Source: Okapia johnstoni (Eukaryota > Chordata > Mammalia > Artiodactyla > Giraffidae). From it: a stretch of 64,000 bases of DNA. Below are positions 51,716 to 62,408 of the stretch, in pieces. Below the pieces are notes generated by a model. The model made no database searches. It saw only the letters and a list, made by a program, of their open reading frames with translations, and was not told the DNA's origin. Both the position numbers and the translations under genes were made by a program. The stretch's first letter is position 1. Every line of letters starts with the position of its first letter. The DNA is taken from assembly GCA_024291935.2 (NCBI GenBank), contig CM044308.1, positions 118,012,501 through 118,076,500 of the forward strand, written 5' to 3'.

Positions 51716-52569
51716 ATGGATACAGATGTCCTGGCTGGTCCCCGGGAGCTTGGAGGTCAGGGTAGGGACGGTTGAGGCCAGCAAGAGGGCAGGCAACGTC
51801 GGCACTCCCACCAGGCCCCCCGAGGAGCAAGGTGCTGCCTGAGGCACCAGGGGTTGGGGCGGGGGGTGCCCTCCTTGCCCTCTGCTCCAAGGCCACAACA
51901 AGACACACTGGTTCTGGGAGATGGGCAGGAAGGAGGCCTCAGGGCCCCAGAACTGGTCTGAATAGCTAGTCTCTGCGTGGGGAGCCTTCCCCCTGTTGGA
52001 AGGGTCACAAGCAGAACTGGCTGTTTACTGAGCACTCAGCAGGGGTGGGGGATCCATCACCCCACCCCAGTCCTGCCCCAGCTGGAGGAGTCACCAGCAC
52101 CCCCATGCCTGACCTGCCTGGCTCTGCTCTGTACCCCCCGACCCCACCCCATTAGTCCTCATGGGCAGGACAGGGCCCTACAAGGTGATTCTACAGGGTA
52201 TGGACTCTTCTCCAATGCCCCAGGGGTGGTAGGCTCTAAAGCCACCCCATAGGCCACCCCTTCCCTGGGGCCCAAGAGCTTCCTTGGGTGAAAGGTCATG
52301 CTTCCAGGAGGTGCGGGCGCTGTGCGTGCCCAGGGCAGTCTGAACCCTCTACCACCAGGCAGTCCTCTCCGGTGCTCTGCCCTGGGAAACCATCCCCTCC
52401 CCAGAGCCCGGCTCCTGCCCCAGGAGGATGTCCCAAGCACATCACGGCGGGGGGGAACACTGTGTCCCTGGGAGGACAGGACCACAATAGGACCACAGCG
52501 AGGGACATCCCCCAAAGAGGACGGTGCTCAGCTCACAGCTAGGCGACATTAACACAAGGCTGGTTCCCA
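51716..52569. other. No gene seen
   Basis: GC-rich unassigned sequence; overlapping frames on both strands are unsupported. Confidence 0.4.
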
Positions 52570-52980
52570 GGGTGGGAACGTGGGCATTCAAGCCGGACTC
52601 CTCAGGTTTCAGCTTCAGTTCCAACACTTACTAACCTACATCTTCAGGATTTACCTCACCAGGCCTCATCTTCTCATCTGTAAAACGGAGATGGGGACTT
52701 CCCTGGTGGCCCAGTGGTTAAGAAGCCACCATTCAATGCTGTGGACGCGGGTTTGATCCCTGATCAGGGAACTAAGACCCCACATGAGGTGGGGCAAAGA
52801 GCCCACCTGCTGCAACAAGGATCACAAATGCAGCAGTCAGCACCAGAAGAAGCCAAATTAATAAATGTTTTTTAAAAAATAAATAAATAAAATGGAGATA
52901 ATCTCTTCTTGCAGGACAGCCAGGCAGATCAGAGGTAAAGCCCCAGCATACAGCAGGTGCTCATTAAATGGCCATGATTC
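52570..52980 (-). mobile_element. MIR SINE, reverse, split by CHR
   Basis: cagttccaacacttactaacc, catcttctcatctgtaaaac before; ccagcatacagcaggtgctc and attaaatggcc after the SINE. Confidence 0.7.
52693..52888 (+). mobile_element. CHR-type SINE with TSD
   Basis: gggacttccctggtggcccag, ggtttgatccctgatcaggg, agaagccaaattaataaatg. Flanks aaaacggagat (52682-52692) and aaaatggagat (52889-52899). Confidence 0.93.
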
Positions 52981-53039
52981 TCATCCCCTGTCCACACTTC
53001 TCATCTTGTAAGAGATATTATTATCCAGCAGAGCTTTCC

Positions 53040-53260
53040 CCAGGCTTCCTGGCACAGGTGTATGTAAACCCTTTGCACACACAAGGTAAAGACACCTTAT
53101 TTAATCTTCCCATCACCCTTTGCAGTCAGTCGAGTCATTGCTCCCATTTCACAGATAAGGAAGTAAGGCACAGAAAGGTTATGTCACAAGCCCCAGGCCT
53201 CACAGCTGGCAGTGGCCAGTCTAGAGTCAGGTCGTTCAGCAACTTGACCCCCTCATCTCA
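53040..53260 (+). mobile_element. MIR SINE
   Basis: ttatttaatcttcccatcacc, cccatttcacagataaggaa, gcacagaaaggttatgtcac and aggcctcacagctggcagtg. Confidence 0.75.
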
Positions 53261-53357
53261 CACCGCCTCCCAGGGCACTGTGTTAAGGCTTTTACACTCT
53301 CTCTTGCTGTGCCTCTTACTATAAACTTCAAATAAACTATATGGAAGTAGAATCAAC

Positions 53358-53450
53358 AAGAAAGGAAGGAGGGGTGGAGGTATAAAGGAAGTGGGTCAGA
53401 AGGGGAGGAAAGGAGGAAGGAAAGAAGAAAAAGGAAAAGGGAAAGGGATA
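53358..53450. repeat. Purine-rich (GGAA/GGAG) tract
   Basis: gaaaggaaggaggggtggagg and ggaggaaggaaagaagaaaa. Confidence 0.9.
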
Positions 53451-53460
53451 AGTTGATGAG

Positions 53461-53724
53461 TTTTACTTATTTATTTTTTTGGCTGCACATGGCTGTTTTT
53501 AGCTGCAGTGAGCAGGGCCTACTCTTCATTGCAGTGTGCAGGCTTCTCATTGCCATGGCTTCTCTTGTTGCAGTACACAGGCTCGAGGTGAGTGGGCCTC
53601 AGAAGTTGTGGCTCTCGGGCTTAGTTGACTGTGGCACATGAGATCTTTCCAGACCAGGGATTGAACCCGAGGCCCCTGAATTGGCAGGTGGATTCTTAAC
53701 CACTGGACCACACAGGAAGTCCCA
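53461..53724 (-). mobile_element. CHR-2 SINE, reverse
   Basis: tttacttatttatttttttgg, ctgcagtgagcagggcctac, gtgggcctcagaagttgtgg and head complement ccactggaccacacaggaag. Short flanks gatgagtt / aatgagtt. Confidence 0.92.
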
Positions 53725-54040
53725 ATGAGTTGTTTTTTGTTTTTGTTTTTTTAACAAACCTCTGTGGGGTTGGAAGTCAGGTGTTCAAGTTAACCTTGGG
53801 TGAAGGGAGGAAACACCAGGGAGGTTCTTTGGGGCAGGAGATGATCTGCTTCAGACATGGATGCTGCTTACACAGATGTTTTTACTTTGTTAAAAATTCA
53901 TCACTCTGTGTGCTGATTTGTGCTCTCTATATAGAAAAATTATTACAATGAACAACTTTTAAATGAATATGATAATATGTAAATTTTATGATATATGAAT
54001 ACTGTAACAAAACTGGTTTTTTTTTTTAATACAGTATACC
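53725..54040. other. No gene seen
   Basis: AT-rich unassigned sequence. Confidence 0.35.
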
Positions 54041-54572
54041 AAAATCTATGACAAACCTAGACAACATATTAAAAAGCAGAGACATCACTTTGGCAGACAA
54101 AGGTCCGTTGTCTAGTCAAGGCTATGGTTTCTCCAGTAGTCTTGTATGGATGTGAGAGTCGGACTATAAAGAAAGCTGAGCGCCGAAGAATTGATGCTTT
54201 TGAACTGTGGTGTTAGAGAAGACTCTTGAGAGTCCCTTGGACTGCAAGGAGATCCAACCAGTCCATCCTAAAGGAAATCAGTCCTGAATATTCATTGGAA
54301 GGACTGATGCTGAAGCTGAAACTCCAATACTTTGGCCACCTGATGCGAAGAGCTGACTCATTGGAAAAGACCCTGATAATGGGAAAGGATTGAAGGCAGG
54401 AGGAGAAGGAGGCAACAGAGGATGAGATGGTTGGATGGCATCACCAACTCAATGGACACGAGTTTGAGCAAACTCTGGGAGATGGTGAAGGACAGGGAAA
54501 CCTGGTATGCAGCAGTCCATGGGGTTGCAAAGAGTCAGAAACAACTTAGCGGCTGAACAACAACAACCTAAC
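54041..54572 (+). mobile_element. BovB LINE 3' end
   Basis: atgacaaacctagacaacata, gaaagctgagcgccgaagaa, gaactgtggtgttagagaag (TAG at 54214-54216), ccaatactttggccacctga and cttagcggctgaacaacaac. Carries the end of ORF2 with frame breaks and the full 3' end. Confidence 0.95.
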
Positions 54573-54619
54573 AAGAGACAGTCCTGACGTCGCTTAGTGG
54601 TGCAAAAAAAAATATGTCA

Positions 54620-54750
54620 CATAAGAGATACTCAAAAAATGTTATGTCCACCCATTTTACAGATGAGCTAACTTGCCCCAGAGTACAGAAGCAGGGAGCA
54701 GCAGCCACAGGGTGCCCAAGTCTAGGCCTTCTGTTTGGGGAGGTGGGCTC
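54620..54750 (+). mobile_element. MIR fragment
   Basis: cacccattttacagatgagct, aacttgccccagagtacag. Confidence 0.6.
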
Positions 54751-54865
54751 GAACCTCTGCCTGTGTTGATATGTGGGGCAAATGAGGTCCCTTTAGCTGA
54801 GGAGTCCTGCTCTGAAGCGTAAAGGATACAGAATTAGTTCCTGACAGGACAGCATGACACAAGCC

Positions 54866-55070
54866 CCGGATCGTCTAAGCCTGAGTTATGACTCCACCAC
54901 TTACAAGCTCTGTGACCTTGGGAAGGTCACTTAACTGCTCTGGTTTCTGCATCTGTAAAGCAGAGATTAAAACAGTACCCTCTCCAGAGGGTCGTTCTGA
55001 GGCAGAAATGAGGCAAAGTGCTTAAAATAGAGATTGATATACAGGCCCATGAAACATGAGCTATTATTTT
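54866..55070 (-). mobile_element. MIR SINE, reverse
   Basis: gagttatgactccaccactta, caagctctgtgaccttggga, ctgcatctgtaaagcagaga and gaggcaaagtgcttaaaata. Confidence 0.78.
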
Positions 55071-55074
55071 TATT

Positions 55075-55183
55075 TTTTGATTTTTATTTATTTTTTGGCT
55101 GTGCCAGGTCTTAGTTTGCAGCATGTGGGCTTTAGGTCCCTGACCAGGGATCAAACCCAGACCCCGCACCAGGGAAGTCCCGA
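55075..55183 (-). mobile_element. Short CHR-type SINE, reverse
   Basis: tttttatttattttttggctg, tgccaggtcttagtttgcag, ccctgaccagggatcaaacc, accagggaagtccc. Confidence 0.85.
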
Positions 55184-55717
55184 ACTATTGTTTTTTTATT
55201 ACTCTTACTGTTCATTGCTGGACTGCAACTCAGTTGACAGAAGGAGGGGAGAATTCTTTCTCCCACGGGGTCCTGAAAAGAGGGATGGCAGTACCCCCTC
55301 TGCCAGGACCCCTCTTCTGGGTCTGTCCTTCCCCAGATTCCAGCCACGCCTGGGGCCCTTCCTGTCCCTGCAGAGATCTCACCCTGGACGCCCACCCTCA
55401 TGGGGCTGCAGTGCCAAGTGTGAACCTGTGATGTGCAGGTCTTCACGGGCTTCATCTTGCTACAGAGTTACTGTGACCACACCCTCACCCAGCTCCTGTG
55501 TGAACAGTGGACTCGACCTCTCCGATCACCGTCACTTCCATGGCACCTCCGAGATGAACAACAGGAGTCTTGCATCCAGTTTATCGGTGGAGAAACTTAG
55601 GCACACAGCACAATGAAGGCACCCCCTGGAGCCCAGTTGGAGAGCCATGGACCTAGATTTCCTGACCTCCAAGCCCTGGGTTTTCCTCCTGTACATTGCG
55701 GTAAACCAAACCCTACC
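55184..55717. other. No gene seen
   Basis: Unassigned; MIR-like tail near 55575-55610 (tttatcggtggagaaactta). The 186-codon frame at 55056-55616 begins inside the CHR SINE and is not supported. Confidence 0.4.
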
Positions 55718-55921
55718 TTTCCAGATGGCGCTAGTGATAAAGAATCCACCTGCCAATACAGGAGACACAAGAGACGCAGGTTCGATCCCTGGGTCGGAAA
55801 GATCCCCTGGAGGAGCCCATGGCAGCCCACTCTAGTATTTTTGCCTGGAGAATCCCATGGACAGAGGAACCTGGCGGGCTACAACCCGTGGGGTCACAAA
55901 GAGTCAGACACACACACACAA
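55718..55921 (+). mobile_element. Bov-tA SINE ending in (CA)n
   Basis: tttccagatggcgctagtgat, ggttcgatccctgggtcgga, gaatcccatggacagaggaa, caaagagtcagacacacaca. Confidence 0.93.
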
Positions 55922-56352
55922 GGTTACTCTGAGTTGTAAGGTTGTCCCCTTACCAAAGAGCCCCGCGTGCTAACAGGTGAAGCCCAGGGAGACAGTGAGC
56001 CATGTCGTTTAATCATCCTTGGCCTCAAAGCACCCCTGCCCCTTTCTCTGCATACCCTCCAGAACACCTGCCATTTCCTCCCATTTCAGGCCTCCCAGGA
56101 CCACGTTTCCAAGCAGCGAATCACACTGTCATCTGGACTCTGAAGGCTATAGAGGCCTGGACCTGCGCCACCTTTGACCCCATAGATAGAGCTAAGCTAT
56201 AGGTACATATAATCACGTTCCAGCCTAATGAGCCTCCTGGTCTCCCCCAACACAGAGTTCAAAGACCATGGTGGCCCCATCCAAAGACACAGCTCTAGGG
56301 TTAGAGGCCCAGGGTTAGGGCCAGACTCACCCCTTCTCTTCTCTTTCTCTCC
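55922..56352. other. No gene seen
   Basis: Unassigned. Confidence 0.35.
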
Positions 56353-56354
56353 TC

Positions 56355-56567
56355 ATGTGTGCTAAGTCACTTCAGTTGTGTCCGACTCTTTGTGATCCTT
56401 TGGACTGTAGCCCGCCAGGCTCCTCTGTCCATGGGATTTTCTAGGCAAGAATACTTGAGTGGGTTGCCATGCCCTCCTCCAGGGGATCTTCTCGACACAG
56501 GGATCGAACCTGCATCTCTTACGTCTCCTCCATTGGCAGGTGGGTTCTTAACTGCTAACGCCACCAT
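56355..56567 (-). mobile_element. Bov-A2 SINE, reverse
   Basis: tgtgctaagtcacttcagttg, ttggactgtagcccgccag, caagaatacttgagtgggtt, ttcttaactgctaacgccacc. Confidence 0.93.
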
Positions 56568-56580
56568 ATATATGTGTGTA

Positions 56581-56711
56581 TGGTGGTGGTGGTTTAGTTG
56601 CTAAGTCGTGTCTGACTCTCGTGACCCCATAGACTGTAGCCTGCCAGGCTCCTCTGTCCATGGGGATTCTCCAGGCAAGAATACTGGAGTGGGTTGCCAT
56701 TTGCTTCTCCA

Positions 56712-56712
<1 letters not shown>
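56581..56712 (-). mobile_element. Bov-A monomer SINE, reverse
   Basis: ttagttgctaagtcgtgtctg, catagactgtagcctgccag, caagaatactggagtgggtt; stops at tgcttctcca before the tRNA head. Confidence 0.92.

Positions 56713-56714
<2 letters not shown>

Positions 56715-56744
<30 letters not shown>
56715..56744. repeat. (TA)n microsatellite
   Basis: About 13 TA units after a short TGTG, directly beside the Bov-A monomer. Confidence 0.95.
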
Positions 56745-57282
56745 CGTAATACACACATGCACACACATTCGTAAGACAAAGTGACATTTATTTGAATCTT
56801 CTTTTCCCATCTCCCACTCCCTCCCACAGCTCATTCAAGGCGCCTCAACCTCCCCTGAAGCCCTCACCAATCCAGCCCCTGCAGGTGCCTACCTCTCCTT
56901 GCTCTCCCCTCTGCCTTTTATCCTTCTATCCTATCCAGCCAGGAGGGACACTCTGTCTTTTCTGAAGGAAATTATTCTAAGGTTTCTGGGCTTCTTTCAA
57001 CTTTCTTTCCAATCCACTATGCCCACCCAAGCTACTAAAGCCCAAACAGGGCTAAACACAAAAACTTCCTTGGGGACAGAGGAAAGGTAAAGTCTGGGGA
57101 CCCTTGAGTATAAACTTTTGGGGAGCCTGTAATAAATAGGTAGATGTTATTACCAGGCACATCAACACACAATTACTGCCAGTCACAGTTTGCTCCTCAG
57201 GGAGCTTCCAGTCAAGTTAAGGAAATAATCTGAAACAATCAGACAACATTGAAAAATCTGACCTGCCTGTAACAGACATGCT
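56745..57282. other. No gene seen
   Basis: Unassigned. Confidence 0.35.
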
Positions 57283-57645
57283 GTTGTGGGCTGGGTGTTT
57301 GTTCCCCACAAAATTAATATGCTGAAGCTCTAATGCCCAGTGTGATGGGGTTTGGAGATGAGGACTTTGGGAGGCAATTTAATAAAGTCAGGAGGGTGGG
57401 GCCCCGTGGTGGAATGAGTGCCCTGTAAGAAGAGGATACCAGAGCTCTCCCTCCCTCTCTGTCCACCACGTGAGGACACCAGAGAGAAGGCAGCCATCTG
57501 CAGCCAGGAATGGGGACCCTCCAGGGAACCAAATGAGCCAGTGCCTTGACCTTGGACTTCCCAGAACTAGGCAAAATACATTCCTGTTGTTTAAACCACC
57601 CAGTCTGTCGTGTTTTGTCATGGCAGCTCAAGCTGACTGAGATAC
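57283..57645 (+). mobile_element. MaLR-type (MST/MLT1) LTR, solo
   Basis: ttgtgggctgggtgtttgttc, atatgctgaagctctaatgcc, cctgtaagaagaggatacca, cacgtgaggacaccagagag, ttgtttaaaccacccagtct and agctgactgagatac. This is a solo LTR of an old non-coding endogenous retrovirus-like family; no coding region accompanies it. Confidence 0.75.
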
Positions 57646-57655
57646 ATGCCTTCTG

Positions 57656-57787
57656 AGAATACCCTGGTAGTCCAGTGGTTAAGACTCTGCACTTTACTGC
57701 AGAGGACCCTGGTTCAACCTCTGGCGAGGCAACTAATATCCCACAAGCCACACAGCATGGCCAAAAAAAAAAAAAAGGAAAACATAT
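57656..57787 (+). mobile_element. Short CHR-type SINE with TSD
   Basis: ataccctggtagtccagtgg, ggttcaacctctggcgaggc, cacacagcatggcc and A14 tail. TSD atgccttctg at 57646-57655 and 57788-57797; it inserted at the end of the LTR. Confidence 0.94.
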
Positions 57788-57789
57788 AT

Positions 57790-58290
57790 GCCTTCTGGAA
57801 GAAGTGGTCAGGAAAGAGGTTCAAGAGTGGAAAAGACTTGAGCTGAGCCTACAAAGAAAGAGATGAGTCAGCCTTGACCAGGGGGCAAGAGAGGGCATTC
57901 CTGCAGGGCACTCTGAGTTTGCACAGGTGCAGATAAGAAGAGGCACCAAGAACTGACCAATCAGGAGATGAGAAGTTGAGAGTCATCGAGGCCGGAGAGG
58001 AAGGCTGGGATCACATCACAGTGGGGCTTGAGAGCAGGCTGGGAGTCAGAGCTGTGGACCCTGGGTAATGGGGAGCCTCCATGGCTTTGATACACAGGAA
58101 TGAAGCAGTCAAATCTAAGTTACAGGAGGCTAACAGGTGGCCAGGAGAAAAAGGTGGTGGAAGGAGAATTCTGGGGCAAGGAGCCAGTGAGAAAGGCTAC
58201 AGAGGTCCAAGCGGGGGTTACTGGAAAACCAGCCAAGGGCAGGAGTGGTGGGGCTGGAAGGAAGGGCTGGATTCAGATATTGATAGCAAC
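57790..58290 (+). mobile_element. L2 LINE 3' region
   Basis: gagctgagcctacaaagaaag, aagagagggcattcctgcagg, gagcaggctgggagtcag, gatacacaggaatgaagcag-type phrases follow the older L2 3' region. Diverged. Confidence 0.45.
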
Positions 58291-58681
58291 CAGATGGGTG
58301 GGGTGGGGCGAAGGGAGAGAGACGCCTGATTCTAGTGATGGCTGCTTCCCCAGCCTGCATCTCTTACTGCCCTTGCCGACCCCCTTCCCACCCCAGTCAA
58401 TCCCAGTCAAACTGTCCTCTGCCTTTTCCCAACCTTGACTGCCTAATTTATCCAGTCCTGTGTGCTCCTCCACCCTCCATCATTCCCTGTGGGGACCCCA
58501 GACTCTGATCCACGACTTCTCTCACCAAACCCCCACTTGCTCTTTCCTGCCCTTGAAATACCAGGGAATTATCGCTGGTCAAGCGCTGCTCAAAGGAGGG
58601 AATCACCTGTGAAACATTTAGCACAATGCTGGGTACACAGTAAGTACCCAGTAAGCACTGATTCATTTTTACGTAACAGGT
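58291..58681. other. No gene seen
   Basis: Unassigned; L2/MIR-like reverse phrase gcacaatgctgggtacacag near 58621. Confidence 0.35.
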
Positions 58682-58800
58682 CCAGGACTTCACCAGTGGT
58701 CCAGTGGTTTAGACTCTGCCTCCCAATGCAGGGGGCGAAATTTTGATGCCTGGTCGGGAAACTAAGGTCCCTCCCATGCCCCAGGGTGCTGTCAAAAATT
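58682..58800 (+). mobile_element. Short CHR-type SINE
   Basis: aggacttcaccagtggtccag, gactctgcctcccaatgcag, gatgcctggtcgggaaacta. Degenerate 3' end. Confidence 0.85.
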
Positions 58801-58807
58801 GACTATA

Positions 58808-59110
58808 GGGGCTTCCCTGGTCACTCAGTGGTGAAGAATCCACCTGTCAATGCTGGAGACACAGGTTCCATCCCTGATCTGGGAGGATCCCATATGCCAT
58901 GGAGCAGCTAAGCCTGTGCACCACACCTACTGAGCCTGCATTCCAGAGCCTGGGAGCCGCAACCACTGAAGCCTGTGCCCTGGAGACTGTGCCCCTCAGC
59001 AAGAGAAGCCATCATAACTAGAGAGTAGCCCCCTCTCTGCAACTAGAGAAAAGCCCATGCAACGACAAAGACCCAGCACAGCCAAAAACATAAATAAATT
59101 TAAAATTTTT
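58808..59110 (+). mobile_element. CHR-2 SINE
   Basis: ggcttccctggtcactcagtg, ggttccatccctgatctggg, gcagctaagcctgtgcacca, caacgacaaagacccagcac and AAATA tail. Head-to-tail with the preceding CHR copy. Confidence 0.93.
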
Positions 59111-59520
59111 TAAATTAAATACATATATGAAACAGATCCTGTGCCGAACACTAGGGATGCCAGACACTTATACATTAAGGAGGGGCCCCTGCTTTCCGAG
59201 TTAACCAGATATGCAAAGAAATGAAGGCCTTTTGAATTGCAGAGACAAAAGAAATAGAAGACACCTCTATACCCTCAGGGTAACCCCATCTTGGGGCTCA
59301 GTCTCTGCCTTTCAAAAGCTTAGAGTCTAAAGGAAGAAACACAGACACCCACCCTCTCTCCCCCACCTTCCCAACCCCCCCCACTCCATCCGCAATCCCA
59401 CCCCCATCCCCACCATCCACCCCGAGAGCTTCCTTTCTGCTAAGTGTGTTGGACTTTGCACAATGAGGGCTCCCCGCCTGGGCTGTCCTTTCTGTCTGAG
59501 CACTTGGAGAAGCACTTGTC
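59111..59520. other. No gene seen; weak L2 and C-rich tract
   Basis: 59130-59250 has L2-like wording (ccgaacactagggatgccag). 59360-59425 is C-rich (cccaaccccccccact). Confidence 0.4.
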
Positions 59521-59730
59521 TTTTTTTTTTTTAATATATATATTTTTTTTAATTTCAGCTGCACCGGGCCTTAATTGAAGCACACGAGATCCCCGTTGCC
59601 ATATGCAGGATGTCTAATTGCAGCAAGTGAACTTGTCATGTGGAATCTAGTTCCCTGACCCGGGATCAGACTCGGGCCTCCTGCTTTGGGAGGGCAGAAC
59701 CTTAAAGGGTTGGACCACCAGGGGAGCCCC
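59521..59730 (-). mobile_element. CHR-type SINE, reverse
   Basis: T-rich tail complement, cagctgcaccgggccttaat, ccctgacccgggatcagactc, head complement ggaccaccaggggagcccc. Flanks gagaagcacttgtc (59507-59520) and gagaagccctttgtc (59731-59745) are a likely TSD. Confidence 0.9.
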
Positions 59731-59744
59731 GAGAAGCCCTTTGT

Positions 59745-59880
59745 CTTCTTTCATTTATCATCTCCTCTGAGAAGCCTTCCTGGGTCCCCATCTGACACAG
59801 GAGGGCTCCCATCCTTGATGTTCCCGGAGCACTTTGCTTCCTCCTGCATCAGATCATTCACACTCTGCACCAAAGGAGAC

Positions 59881-59915
<35 letters not shown>

Positions 59916-60060
59916 GGTGTCTGTCTCCAGATCACCTGCCTATGGCCCACAAATCGCCACACATGTGAAGGCAGAGGTCAGGGCTGCTCCACAGTAAGCA
60001 TCTTGGCACACAGCTGATGTTGAACAAGCGAACACATGGATGGACTGGCTGAGGGTGAGA
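59745..60060 (-). mobile_element. L2-like fragment, reverse
   Basis: tctcctctgagaagccttcct, ggtccccatctgacacagga, cacagctgatgttgaacaag; interrupted by a TG tract. Confidence 0.45.
59884..59912. repeat. (TG)n microsatellite
   Basis: About 14 TG units. Confidence 0.96.
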
Positions 60061-60589
60061 GAGACAGTCTGGAGACCTTGGTCTGCTAGAGAAGATGGAC
60101 ACTGGGTCAAGCCACGGTCCTCTGACACAGACCTAGGATGATGATAACTTCCCAGGGGCCTCTGAGAAAATCCTGGCACCAAGAGCATCCCTGCCTGCCC
60201 TGTCTCTACATGCCAGCCTGACCTTGTGACCCATTCTAGATAATCAATAGCAGTGCCCTCTGTCCTCAGGACTGGCTGTCTTCCCCATCTGGGCAGCATT
60301 CCCTGGAAAAACCACCACAAATAAAACATATATCCATTGCCAGACAAAAGAGCAGGAACATATGACAAGAAAATCACAGAGTGTGTCCCAATGCCCTCTG
60401 GAACCAAGTCAGGACTTTGCCCATCCCTGGGATGGTTCATACAGGCAGACCAAGAGCAGCATAGATCTTCAAAACAAGCTGGACCAGTCAAGGTCGAGGA
60501 CCCAGAGGACAGAGAGTGGGCTCCGCTCCCTTCTTCCTAAAGGGGTTTAGGAGGGTTCTTCCCAGAGCCCCAAGAGCAGCCCATAGCAG
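60061..60589. other. No gene seen
   Basis: Unassigned. The 183-codon minus-strand frame at 59940-60491 shows no recognisable domain and runs into the TG tract region. Confidence 0.4.
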
Positions 60590-60790
60590 TGCTGAATTCA
60601 CATCTTGTGTGATCTTGGATATGACATGTGGCCTCTTTGAGCCTCAGCTTCCTCATCCAGAAAATGGGCATGATGACAAGTCGGCAAAGGGCTGCAGTGA
60701 GAATAAATATGAGCTTGCATGGGGCAGAGCTTTGTAAAGGGCACAAAAAAAAGGCTTGGACCCTGTGGATTGTTTTAGCGTTACTATTAT
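60590..60790 (-). mobile_element. MIR SINE, reverse
   Basis: gtgtgatcttggatatgacat, gagcctcagcttcctcatcc, agaaaatgggcatgatgac and gggctgcagtgagaataaat. Confidence 0.72.
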
Positions 60791-61084
60791 CAGAGCACAA
60801 CAGCAGAGACTCAAACCAGGACCCCAAGGCCAGTGCTGCTACCCCGCCAAGGGGCCCTGGCATCTGCTCTGAGCCAAATTTTCTGAAACAAGGTCCAACC
60901 AAGGCAGAGAACAACTGGGGAGAGGAGAGAGAAGAAGGGCGTGCATGTGCAAATGTGTGTGTGTGTGCCCACGTGAGTGTGGGTGCACAGGAGTGTGTGT
61001 GTGCCCCAGGGTAGGGTGAGGAGGGGATGGAGGGGAGGAGGGGAGAATTGAGAAGAAAAGAAAAGCCCAGGGAAGAGAAGGACT
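60791..61084. other. TG-rich and purine-rich sequence
   Basis: 60940-61010 is TG-rich (gtgtgtgtgtgtgcccacg) and 61015-61080 is A/G-rich. Confidence 0.5.
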
Positions 61085-61480
61085 GAGGTATTCGGTTACA
61101 TGATCTAAATTCTAATCAAACATCATTTAAAGCGTGTTTTATTTCAGCCTCGGGAGAGCTGGTCCCTCCTGGCTGCTCACCATGGCAACGGGCCGCTCAT
61201 TTCAGAAGTGTCATGCCACATTATCGTCCTGCCGCCTCACACGCTCTCGCCGCCTGACAACTTCGCTCTGCCCCTTGCGACAACCATCCCCGCTCAGCTG
61301 GTTTATTTTTGGTGTCAGCCGGCCCCCCTCCCCTGCCTCCCCCTCATCATCAGTGAATTGAAAGACAACCTCAGCCCTCCAGCCGGTGAGCATCGTGGCC
61401 TATTTGGTGATAAGAGATAATTTGAGGAGATATTTGCTTACATGTGTATGAACATTTTGCTGCATTAAGACAATTCCACC
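61085..61480. promoter_or_regulatory. Candidate conserved non-coding element with an RFX-like X-box
   Basis: Repeat-free. ctaatcaaacatcatttaaag, ggtttatttttggtgtcagc, tgataagagataatttgagg, gctgcattaagacaattcc. The 14-mer at 61176-61189 (ctcaccatggcaac) fits an RFX X-box with one mismatch at its first base. Enhancer-like; not alignment-tested. Confidence 0.42.
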
Positions 61481-62176
61481 TGGTGCGTGGATGGGGATGG
61501 GGGCAGGTGGCCAGTGCTCAAGCTGACAACACCCCAGGCAAGAGGAGGGGGCGGGCACCCCTCATTTCTTGAGGCCCCCCCCCAAACTGGGAGTCCTAGG
61601 AGATTCCCCTCTGGTTGCAGTCCCCAGCATCATCACTCTGACCTTGTGCAGCTCGCTCCCCTTCTCTGAGCTTCCCTGCCCTTATCTGTCAAAAGGTGGG
61701 GCTGAAATCTGGGATTCCTGCCAAGGACCAGTGCGGGGAAGCAGAGGGCTGAGGATCCAGAAAGAGGACAGCCCCCTGGTCTGGTCACCACTATGAAGGT
61801 TGATGAAGGGGAAAGAGGTTACCTGACACCGCCCACCTCTGTCCAGGTGACTAACGAAGAAATGGGGGGGGGGGGGCGGTTCCTGAAGTGATCCAGGATC
61901 AGACCCTGTCCTGGGAAGGGCTTTTCTGGGACCCCCTTCTCGGCTCTTCACAGAACAAGAGACATCCTTTCATCATGTTCACACACACAGGCTCCCACGT
62001 GCATCTCCTCTAGATCAAGGGCCATCTGGAGGTAAAGGCAGACTCAGAAGAAGCTGGGAGAAAGAGGTGTACCCTGAGACCCCAGTTTAGAAGATAAGAC
62101 CGTGTCCCAGAAATAACGAAAATAATGGGCTGAAAGGCAAGGTGGCCCCACCCAATGCCTCCACCCACCAAACATT
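61481..62176. other. No gene seen
   Basis: GC-rich unassigned sequence with a G14 run at about 61863-61876. Confidence 0.4.
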
Positions 62177-62187
62177 AAGAATAATAA

Positions 62188-62408
62188 TGGTGTGTGTGTT
62201 AGTTGCTCAATCCTGTCCGACTCTCTGTGACCCCATGGACTGTAACCTGCCAGGCTCCTCTGTCCTTGGGATTCTCCAGGTAATATTACAGGAGTACGGA
62301 GTACGGTATCCATTCCCTTCTCCAGGGAATCTTCCCAACTCAGGGATCGAACCTGGATTTCCTGCGTTGCAAGCAGATTCTTTACAGTTTGAGCCACCAA
62401 GGAAGCCC
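62188..62408 (-). mobile_element. Bov-A2 SINE, reverse
   Basis: gttagttgctcaatcctgtcc, catggactgtaacctgccag, small tandem gtacggagtacgg inside, head complement gagccaccaaggaagccc. Confidence 0.93.

Noticed and set aside
57283..57645. Possible provirus around the MaLR LTR
   Set aside because: Only one LTR is present with no gag/pol-like frame beside it, so it is a solo LTR.
1750..59730. tRNA-like boxes in SINE heads
   Set aside because: The A/B-box-like motifs belong to tRNA-Glu- or tRNA-derived SINE heads (CHR, Bov-tA), not to functional tRNA genes; no intact cloverleaf with acceptor stem was found.
59940..60491. 183-codon minus-strand frame
   Set aside because: No recognisable domain, no splice context, and it ends beside a TG microsatellite; consistent with chance.
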